From assembly GCA_937922775.1 (NCBI GenBank), contig CALAKE010000170.1, positions 1 to 5,089 on the forward strand: 5,089 nt of DNA. Reading direction: 5' to 3'. This DNA is from an uncultured bacterium. GTDB lineage: Bacteria; Acidobacteriota; UBA890. The notes under the pieces were generated by a model. It was not told the DNA's origin. It made no database searches and saw only the letters and a program-made list of their open reading frames with translations. Position numbers and translations under genes: made by a program. Shown here piece by piece: positions 1-5,089 of this stretch (the stretch's first letter is position 1; each line of letters begins with the position of its first letter).

Positions 1-1269
1 GATCGCGTCGATCCGTCGGTCTACAGGCCGCACCGGGCCACGCTCGGACGCGGCGAGTCGGCATCGGTTGCCATCATCGGGTCAGGACCGGCGGGATTGT
101 CCGCGGCCCACTATCTCTCGGTGGCGGGCCACGCGGTGACCGTGTTCGAGGCGGCCGACCGGCCGGGCGGCATGCTGATCGCCGGCGTTCCGGCCTATCG
201 TCTGCCTCGGGAGACGATTGAGCGGGAAATCGCAGCGCTGCTCGACGACAACATCGAGGTGGAGTGCAACACCGCTCTCGGTCGCGACATCACCATCGAC
301 GACATGTTCGATCGGGGATTCAAGGCGGTGTTCCTGGCCATGGGCGCGCACAAGAGCCGTCCCTTGGGCGGGTCGGGCGAAGATGCGGCGGGCGTGTATG
401 CGGGCCTCGATTTCCTCAAGGCATTCAATGTGCACGGTCAGCAGCTGGCCAGGGGGCGCGTCGGGATCATCGGCGGCGGCGAGAGCGCCATCGACGCCGC
501 CGGCGTAGCGATCCGCCAGGAGGGCGTCGAGAGCGCCGCCATCTATTACCGGCGCACGCGTGTCGAGATGCCTGCCCACACGCCGAGCGTGAACGCCGCG
601 CTCGAGGAGGGCGTCACGCTTGAGACGCTCATCACCCCCGTCCGGATCCTGGTCGAGGACGGGCGGGTGGCAGGCGTCGAGTTCGTGAAGAACCGGCTCG
701 GTGATTTCGACTCGAGCGGGCGGCGGAGACCGGAGCCAATACCCGGCAGCGAGCACGTCGTTCCGCTCGACACGCTCATCGTCTCCATCAGCGAGGAGCC
801 CGGCGTGGATTACCTGGCCGACATGGGTGTTGAGCTGACGCGAGGGCAGACCGTTCGCAGCGGCGAGCGCACGCTCGAGACGAGCCGCCCGGGCGTCTTC
901 GCCGGCGGTGACGTGGTAACGGGTCCCAATACGGTCGTCGACGCGATCGCTGACGGGAAGCGGGCGGCCGTCGTAGTCGGTCGGTGGCTGCGGGGCGAGG
1001 ACCTCGATCAGCCCCTACCGCCTCAAGTGCCGGCGGTGTTCGTGGAGCCGGCGTTCCTTGACGAAGAGGAAGTCGTCGACGCTCGACGAGCGGAGCCGCC
1101 CAAGATGAGGCCAGAGGCTCGCATCCAGAGCTTCGAGGAGGTGGAAGGCCCGCTTTCGGTCGAGGACGCCACGAGAGAAGCGCGCCGATGCCTGCGGTGT
1201 GACTTGGAATTCACCCGGCCGGCTGAACCCGAAACCTCGGTTCCGCTGACCGTAGGAGCGACGGCATGA
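1..1269 (+). CDS. GltD-type FAD/NAD(P)-binding oxidoreductase, 5'-truncated
   Basis: The reading frame is open from base 1 to the TGA at 1267-1269, giving 422 residues with the true start left of the window. It is a pyridine nucleotide-disulfide-type flavoprotein of the glutamate synthase small-subunit (GltD) family, which moves electrons between NAD(P)H, FAD and Fe-S partners in the cytoplasm. Visible landmarks, numbered from base 1, are the FAD Rossmann motif IIGSGPAGL (residues 25-33), the family stretch PAYRLPRE, the NAD(P)H Rossmann motif GIIGGGESAIDAA (155-167), YYRRTRVEMPA (182-192), whose arginines suggest NADPH use, and the closing FAD motif GVFAGGDVVTGPN (298-310). Near the C-terminus is RRCLRCD (395-401) with a CxxC pair, as in GltD-like proteins fused or linked to NuoF. 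The missing N-terminus would hold the Fer4_20 helical domain or a NuoF module. SfrB of Geobacter and NfnB are relatives by family knowledge. It overlaps the next gene by 4 bases, so the two are probably cotranslated. The family is very secure; the physiological partner is inferred. Confidence 0.93.
   Translation, partial: DRVDPSVYRPHRATLGRGESASVAIIGSGPAGLSAAHYLSVAGHAVTVFEAADRPGGMLIAGVPAYRLPRETIEREIAALLDDNIEVECNTALGRDITIDDMFDRGFKAVFLAMGAHKSRPLGGSGEDAAGVYAGLDFLKAFNVHGQQLARGRVGIIGGGESAIDAAGVAIRQEGVESAAIYYRRTRVEMPAHTPSVNAALEEGVTLETLITPVRILVEDGRVAGVEFVKNRLGDFDSSGRRRPEPIPGSEHVVPLDTLIVSISEEPGVDYLADMGVELTRGQTVRSGERTLETSRPGVFAGGDVVTGPNTVVDAIADGKRAAVVVGRWLRGEDLDQPLPPQVPAVFVEPAFLDEEEVVDARRAEPPKMRPEARIQSFEEVEGPLSVEDATREARRCLRCDLEFTRPAEPETSVPLTVGATA
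1254..1258 (+). promoter_or_regulatory. Ribosome binding site for the NuoG-like gene
   Basis: AGGAG sits 7 bases before the ATG at 1266, inside the last codons of the oxidoreductase gene. It supports 1266 rather than the in-frame ATG four codons later as the start, and fits translational coupling through the ATGA overlap at 1266-1269. Confidence 0.75.
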
Positions 1270-1877
1270 TCAGCCTGATGATCAACGGGCTGCACGTCTC
1301 GGTGCCCGAGGGCACGACTGTCCTGGAGGCGGCCAGGTGGATCGGGCTCGAAACGCCGACCCTGTGCTTCATGGAAGGCCTGTCGCCCTACGGAGCCTGT
1401 CGTCTGTGCGTGGTCGAGATCGGGGAAGGCGACCGAGCCAAGCTGGTCAGTGCTTGCACCTACCCCGCCCAGGAAGGGCTGAACGTGCGAACCTCTTCGC
1501 CACGCGTCATGCGGGCACGCAAGATGACGCTGGAACTGCTCCTGGCATCCTGCCCGCAGTCGAAGGTGATCCAGGATCTGGCGGCCGCCCACGACATTCG
1601 CCGCCAGCGATTTCGGCAGGAGCACGAGGACTGCATCTACTGCGGGCTGTGCGTGCGAATGTGCGAAGAGCAGATGATGGCAGGGGCCATCGGCTTTCGC
1701 GGTCGGGGCCACGACCGCAGCATCGGTACGCCCTTTGACATCAAGTCCGATGTCTGCCGTCTGTGTGGCGGCTGCCTCTATGTCTGTCCAGTCTGTCAAT
1801 TGCGGTGCACCTACACGGAGCCGGAAAGACCGATTTGCGGAGCATGCACGAACGTGTTTCCGCCCTCCACCGACTGA
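1266..1877 (+). CDS. NuoG/HoxU-like [2Fe-2S] and 2x[4Fe-4S] iron-sulfur protein
   Basis: This 203-residue cytoplasmic electron-transfer subunit resembles the N-terminal part of NuoG and the HoxU-type diaphorase subunit. Residues 1-75 form a plant-type [2Fe-2S] domain with ligands C34, C45, C48 and C64 in the typical GACRLCVVE context. Residues 80-111 match the linker that in NuoG holds an extra His/Cys-ligated [4Fe-4S] cluster. Here it reads LLLASCPQSKVIQ, with a single cysteine (C96) and no CxxC, so that cluster appears absent. A ferredoxin module follows with CxxCxxCxxxC at C123/126/129/133 and again at C164/167/170/174. The tail adds C177, C181, C191 and C194 (PICGACTNV), more cysteines than two clusters need. 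There is no molybdopterin domain, so it is much shorter than full NuoG (about 900 residues). It lies between a GltD-like and a GltB-like gene, so it probably wires their flavins together. Start choice rests on the AGGAG at 1254-1258. Family confidence is high; partner assignment is inferred from gene order. Confidence 0.92.
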   Translation: MISLMINGLHVSVPEGTTVLEAARWIGLETPTLCFMEGLSPYGACRLCVVEIGEGDRAKLVSACTYPAQEGLNVRTSSPRVMRARKMTLELLLASCPQSKVIQDLAAAHDIRRQRFRQEHEDCIYCGLCVRMCEEQMMAGAIGFRGRGHDRSIGTPFDIKSDVCRLCGGCLYVCPVCQLRCTYTEPERPICGACTNVFPPSTD

Positions 1878-1942
1878 GAGGAGCCTATCTCGCTCACGTT
1901 GTGAACGGCGGCGGGCTCTTGGGCAACGATCAGAAACGAACA

Positions 1943-1949
1943 AAGGAAG
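1943..1949 (+). promoter_or_regulatory. Ribosome binding site for the GltB-domain gene
   Basis: AAGGAAG ends 7 bases before the ATG at 1957. This decides the start: the frame is open upstream to 1735, but that stretch overlaps the Fe-S gene by about 140 bases and its translation is arginine/serine-rich with no family resemblance. The 79-base spacer 1878-1956 shows no clear promoter or terminator, so the gene probably stays in the same transcript. Confidence 0.75.
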
Positions 1950-1956
1950 CCACCCG

Positions 1957-3642
1957 ATGTTGGAGCCAATCTCAAAAATGAACGCATCTGCGGCCACGCT
2001 GACCAAGAACCGAACCGAGGGGTCCATCACGCCCGCCTCAGGGATGTGCGTGACGTGTGTGGACGGCTGCATTGGCATGTGCGAGATCGGCAAATCCGCC
2101 GTTCGTGGGCACGAGGTGATCTACCCTCAGCCATTCGGCGTCATCACCAGCGCGTCGGAAAAGGCGTACCCGGTGGACTACTCGCACTTCAACATCATGG
2201 GGACGGCAGTGGGCGCACACGGCATCGAGGCCGACAGCGACAAGGCCGTCTTCCCCGCCGTGAACCTGGAAGTCAGGTTCGGTCACGACGACGGCATCAA
2301 GTTCCGTCTGCCCTGGATCATCCCCGGCATCGGCTCCACAAACATCGCCAAGAATAACTGGGAAGGGCTGGCCATCGGGTCCGCCATCGCCGGGACCGGC
2401 TTGACCATCGGCGAGAACGTCGTCGGCATGGACCCGGAAGCGGTCATCAAGAACGGGCGCGTCGTCGACACCGTGGAGCTCAAACGGCGCGTGAGGCTCT
2501 ACCAGGATCACCAGCGTGACGGGTACGGGGCCATCATCTGCCAGGCAAACATCGAAGACACGCGCCTGGGCGTGCAGGAATACGCCATCGAAAAGCTCGG
2601 CGTCGAGTGGTTGGAGCTGAAGTGGGGCCAAGGTGCCAAGAACATTGGCGGTGAGGTCAAGATCACCAGTCTCGAGAAGGCCCAGATGCTCCACGAGCGC
2701 GGCTACGTCGTCCTGCCCGACCCGACGGACCCGCACGTGATCCGAGCCTTCGAGCGAGGTTCCTTCCGCGAGTTCGAGCGGCACTCGCGGATCGGCATGG
2801 TTGACGAGGAGTCCTTTGCCTCGCGGGTGGAGGAGTTGCGGCAGGCGGGGGCAAAGTACATCTCCCTCAAGACCGGCGCGTACCGGCCCGCCGACCTCGC
2901 CCGTGCCGTGCTGTTCGCCACGAAATACGAGCTTGATCTCCTCACGGTGGACGCCGCCGGGGGCGGCACCGGCATGAGCCCCTGGCGCATGATGAACGAA
3001 TGGGGCGTCCCACCCGTGGAGATCCACTCGCTGATGTACGAGTACGCCCGACGGCTCGCCGAGCAGGGCTACCGGATACCGGCCCTGGCCGCCGCGGGTG
3101 GCTTCGCCTTCGAGGACCAGATCTTCAAGGGGCTGGCGCTGGGGGCGCCGTACATCAAGATCATCGGCATGGCTCGCTCTCCCATTGCGGCGGCCATGGT
3201 GGGCAAGACCATCGGCCGGGCGATCGAAGAGGGCAAGCTTCCCGTCTACATGGAGCGTTTTGGATCGAGCCGGGACGACATCTTCGTGACCGCAAGCGAG
3301 CTGCGCAGGGAGCTTGGCGACGACGCGTTCGAGCGTCTGCCCGCCGGGGCCATCGGCCTCTACACCTACTACCAGCGGCTGGCCCAGGGCCTTCGGCAGC
3401 TGATGTGCGGCAGCAGGAAGTTCGCCCTGGAGCACATCGCCCGCGACGACCTCGCCGCGCTGACTCGGGATGCGGCCGAGATCAGTGGAATTCGCCACGT
3501 GACCGACGTTGACAGGGAGCTGGTCGACCAGATGCTCAACGGCCAGCTCCGCGCCGGCCGCGGGCCCAGTGAGCGGAAGCCTCTTACCGCTGACGGAGCG
3601 CGGGAGACAGGCGAATCAAAGCGGAGTCGCCCGTTGGTGTGA
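1957..3642 (+). CDS. FMN-binding glutamate synthase-domain protein with N-terminal Cys motif
   Basis: This 561-residue protein is built around the FMN-binding (beta/alpha)8 barrel of glutamate synthase (Glu_synthase / GltB central domain). Matches include LKWGQGAKNIGGE (221-233, canonical xKxGQGAKxGxGG), the glycine-rich flavin-phosphate loop DAAGGGTGMSPW (332-343), and AAAGGF followed by GLALGAPYIKIIGMA (about 378-406). It has no N-terminal class II glutaminase domain and no C-terminal GXGXG domain, so it is about a third of a full GltB (roughly 1500 residues). The cysteine-rich loop that binds [3Fe-4S] in canonical enzymes is replaced by ARSPIAAAMVGKTIG (about 406-420), which has no cysteine. 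Instead the N-terminus carries C31-x2-C34-x3-C38-x3-C42 before IGKSAVRG, a plausible Fe-S site. The only other cysteines are C195 and C484. The last 33 residues form a polar, basic tail. It is the third gene of the operon and probably receives electrons through the preceding Fe-S protein. FMN binding is well supported; glutamate as product is not, because no ammonia-generating domain is present here. Databases usually label such proteins ferredoxin-dependent glutamate synthase-like. Confidence 0.92.
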   Translation: MLEPISKMNASAATLTKNRTEGSITPASGMCVTCVDGCIGMCEIGKSAVRGHEVIYPQPFGVITSASEKAYPVDYSHFNIMGTAVGAHGIEADSDKAVFPAVNLEVRFGHDDGIKFRLPWIIPGIGSTNIAKNNWEGLAIGSAIAGTGLTIGENVVGMDPEAVIKNGRVVDTVELKRRVRLYQDHQRDGYGAIICQANIEDTRLGVQEYAIEKLGVEWLELKWGQGAKNIGGEVKITSLEKAQMLHERGYVVLPDPTDPHVIRAFERGSFREFERHSRIGMVDEESFASRVEELRQAGAKYISLKTGAYRPADLARAVLFATKYELDLLTVDAAGGGTGMSPWRMMNEWGVPPVEIHSLMYEYARRLAEQGYRIPALAAAGGFAFEDQIFKGLALGAPYIKIIGMARSPIAAAMVGKTIGRAIEEGKLPVYMERFGSSRDDIFVTASELRRELGDDAFERLPAGAIGLYTYYQRLAQGLRQLMCGSRKFALEHIARDDLAALTRDAAEISGIRHVTDVDRELVDQMLNGQLRAGRGPSERKPLTADGARETGESKRSRPLV

Positions 3643-3643
3643 C

Positions 3644-3671
3644 CGATCGCCGCACAACACCTCGGCGATCG
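3644..3671 (+). terminator. Perfect 9-bp hairpin right after the operon stop; possible terminator
   Basis: CGATCGCCG (3644-3652) and CGGCGATCG (3663-3671) are exact inverted complements around a 10-base loop, beginning one base after the TGA at 3640-3642. No T-run follows (the next bases are AGAGTGAGCG), so it is not a classical intrinsic terminator. It could end the transcript with Rho, protect the 3' end of the mRNA, or be a protein-binding dyad. The stem itself is certain; the function is inferred from its position. Confidence 0.4.
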
Positions 3672-3995
3672 AGAGTGAGCGACGCGAAGTTCGTCGTCAG
3701 CTCGACAGCGCGGAGCTCGTCCTGGAACAGGACGGGATCGAGATTACGGCGGTTCTTAGGGTGACCCGGTAAGGCTTGGCCGCCTGTGGCAAGAGTCGCG
3801 GAACCCGTCACCAAGCTTGGAAGCTCGTGCAGATTGCGGGGGCCAGTCGTTTGAATACGAGCCCGATCGCAGGAACCGAGAGAACCGCGTCCCCGACCGT
3901 GAGCGGGCAGGACGGCTCCGCCATAGTGACTCGGACGGGGGAGAATCAAAGAACCCGAACCTATGATTGGGTCCAAACCACGGTAGACGACGGCC
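3672..3995. other. Intergenic gap without a recognised gene
   Basis: I see no convincing gene in these 324 bases. Open frames cross it on both strands (+ 3509-3772, + 3776-4036, - 3584-4084), but they overlap the flanking genes, have no good ribosome binding site and resemble no family I know. Weak dyads are present: GGTGAC (3760-3765) with GTCACC (3807-3812); GCTTGGCCGC (3774-3783) with GCGG (3798-3801) and CCAAGC (3811-3816); the palindrome CCAAGCTTGG (3811-3820); and GCTCGT (3823-3828) with ACGAGC (3857-3862). Stems this short are expected by chance in GC-rich DNA. The kinase promoter presumably lies here. TATGAT at 3962-3967, 28 bases before the kinase ATG, looks like a -10 box, but no matching -35 is visible. 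Confidence 0.5.
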
Positions 3996-5089
3996 ATGTT
4001 AGAGACATCTCGCCGCGACGACAGCGTGTCAAGTAAGGATCGGCAAATCCGGATAGAGGATAGTGTCAAGCTGTCGCAAGACATCCTGCATTGCGCTCGC
4101 GGCGGTCTTCCCAGAGCGGAGTTCCTGGAGGAAGTGACGAACCTGCTTCTGGATTTCTCCGAGTGCGATGCGATGGAGATCCGGTTGAGCGACGGTAGCC
4201 TGCACTATTGCTGGGAGGTAACGCGCCGGCCCGGGCGCGGTATTCGATTTGACCTTGCTCAGTGGATCGTGGAGGAGGATGGGACAGTGATCCCGGCGAC
4301 AGCCGCTGACTCAGGTCTCGAGTGGGTTTGTCGCCACGTGGCACGCCAGCAGTTTGACTCCAGGCTGCTGTGCTTCACGGACACAGGAAGCTTCTGGACG
4401 GGAAACACGGCTCGGCCCTTGTCTTTACTTGCCACTGCCCGGCTTGAGGGCGGATCCGAGAACTTGCACATAGGCGGGCAATACGGCTCCTTGATCGCCA
4501 TCCGCTTCTTCGTGACCTCCTTGACAGTCGGGTTGCTGTTGCTGAAGAGTCGGCAGCCCGATTCCTTCTCCGCAGAAGAAGTCGAATTCTACGAGGGGTT
4601 GGCCCAAACGCTTGGCCTGGCCGTGGCCGATCGGCGGGCGGAGGCGGCGGTGCGGGAGCGGGTCAAGGAGCTGACTTGTCTTTACGGGATTTCCAATATC
4701 GCCGAGTCGGAAACGACCCCCTTGTCGGGGATGTTGCAACACATGGTCCACCTGCTGCCCCCGGCCTGGCAATACCCAGAAGTCGCTGCGGCACGGATCA
4801 GCCTTGATGGTGACGCTCACGTCACGCCCGAGTTTCGGGAGAGCAGATATAGACAGTCTGCAGATATCGTCGTGAGCGGTCGCACTCGAGGCAAAGTCGA
4901 GGTCGTGTACTTGGAGGAGCGCCCGGAGTTCCCCGTCGACGTGTTTCTGCCCGAGGAGAGCAAGCTCATCGACGCCGTGGCGAGGGAAGTGTCGCTGATC
5001 GTTGAGCGCCGAGAATCTCAGGAGGAGCGATCGAAGCTCCACCATCAACTCATCCATGCAGACCGTCTCGCGACGATCGGGCAACTTGC
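3996..5089 (+). CDS. Sensor histidine kinase with two GAF-like domains, 3'-truncated
   Basis: An open frame runs from ATG 3996 off the right edge (364 complete codons plus two bases) with no internal stop. It looks like the sensory half of a soluble two-component histidine kinase. Residues about 28-215 form a GAF-like domain: LPRAEFLEEV and a strand pattern lead to VGLLLLKSRQPDSFSAEEVE, the usual GAF ending. A charged helix (about 205-226) leads into ELTCLYGISNIAE (225-237), which begins a second GAF-like module to about residue 340, ending EESKLIDAVAREVSLIVERR. A second coiled segment leads to HADRLATIGQL (354-364), the opening of the HisKA dimerisation helix. The phospho-accepting histidine and the ATPase domain should follow outside the window. 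No transmembrane helix or signal peptide is seen, so it should sense a cytoplasmic ligand or redox state. An in-frame TAG at 3984-3986 limits the start. ATG 3996 has only a weak GGTAG upstream (3982-3986), so GTG 4026 is an alternative. The ligand is unknown. Confidence 0.88.
   Translation, partial: MLETSRRDDSVSSKDRQIRIEDSVKLSQDILHCARGGLPRAEFLEEVTNLLLDFSECDAMEIRLSDGSLHYCWEVTRRPGRGIRFDLAQWIVEEDGTVIPATAADSGLEWVCRHVARQQFDSRLLCFTDTGSFWTGNTARPLSLLATARLEGGSENLHIGGQYGSLIAIRFFVTSLTVGLLLLKSRQPDSFSAEEVEFYEGLAQTLGLAVADRRAEAAVRERVKELTCLYGISNIAESETTPLSGMLQHMVHLLPPAWQYPEVAAARISLDGDAHVTPEFRESRYRQSADIVVSGRTRGKVEVVYLEERPEFPVDVFLPEESKLIDAVAREVSLIVERRESQEERSKLHHQLIHADRLATIGQL

Noticed and set aside
1735..1956. 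Upstream extension of the GltB-domain frame starting at TTG 1735
   Set aside because: It overlaps the Fe-S gene, its translation is low-complexity and unlike any family, and a good AAGGAAG site 7 bases before ATG 1957 marks the real start.
1023..2093. 356-codon open frame on the - strand
   Set aside because: It is antisense across three recognised genes and has a composition typical of a shadow frame.
2038..3498. 486-codon open frame on the - strand
   Set aside because: It lies antisense to the well-recognised GltB-domain gene; long antisense frames are common in GC-rich coding DNA, and its translation shows no family motifs.
3776..4036. 86-codon + strand frame in the gap
   Set aside because: It has a non-ATG start, no ribosome binding site and a Thr/Arg-rich translation, and it overlaps the kinase start.
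3584..4084. 166-codon open frame on the - strand across the gap
   Set aside because: It overlaps both flanking genes, I found no good ribosome binding site, and I recognise no family. It is kept only as a possibility in the gap finding.
4485..4545. Hydrophobic run in the kinase (SLIAIRFFVTSLTVGLLLL) as a membrane helix
   Set aside because: It is interrupted by arginine and is followed by the typical GAF ending SRQPDSFSAEEVE, so it is best read as beta-strands of the GAF core.
4425..5084. 219-codon open frame on the - strand
   Set aside because: It is antisense to the kinase, whose + frame shows clear GAF and HisKA-start features.

Overview
The window is about 5.1 kb of GC-rich (roughly 60-65 %) bacterial DNA with all recognisable genes on the + strand. 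It holds the end of a three-gene redox operon, a gap of about 350 bp, and the start of a sensor histidine kinase gene cut by the right edge. No rRNA, tRNA, CRISPR array, insertion sequence or phage gene was recognised. The mix of stand-alone NuoG-like and glutamate-synthase-like modules next to a GAF-type soluble kinase is common in anaerobic, redox-versatile bacteria such as deltaproteobacterial lineages and Planctomycetes-like or uncultured phyla. That placement is inference; nothing here fixes the taxon.

Region 1-3642 encodes three proteins in order: (i) a GltD-type FAD/NAD(P)-binding oxidoreductase whose N-terminus lies left of the window; (ii) a 203-residue NuoG/HoxU-like iron-sulfur protein with one [2Fe-2S] domain and two 4Fe-4S motifs, its ATG overlapping the previous stop as ATGA; and (iii) a 561-residue protein built around the FMN-binding barrel of glutamate synthase. 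The third protein has no glutaminase domain and lacks the usual [3Fe-4S] cysteine loop, but carries an N-terminal four-cysteine motif. The likely logic is NAD(P)H to FAD (GltD-like) to a Fe-S wire (NuoG-like) to an FMN site (GltB-like). Flavin/NuoF-type subunits may lie upstream. The substrate of the FMN site is unknown, and ordinary glutamate synthase activity is doubtful.

Region 3643-3995 has no convincing gene. It opens with a perfect 9-bp inverted repeat right after the operon's stop codon and contains several weaker dyads.

Region 3996-5089 is the N-terminal part (364 complete codons) of a cytoplasmic sensor kinase: a GAF-like domain, a short coiled linker, a second GAF-like domain, then the first residues of the HisKA dimerisation helix, where the window ends. 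It has its own transcription context, so a regulatory link to the redox operon is only suggested by adjacency.
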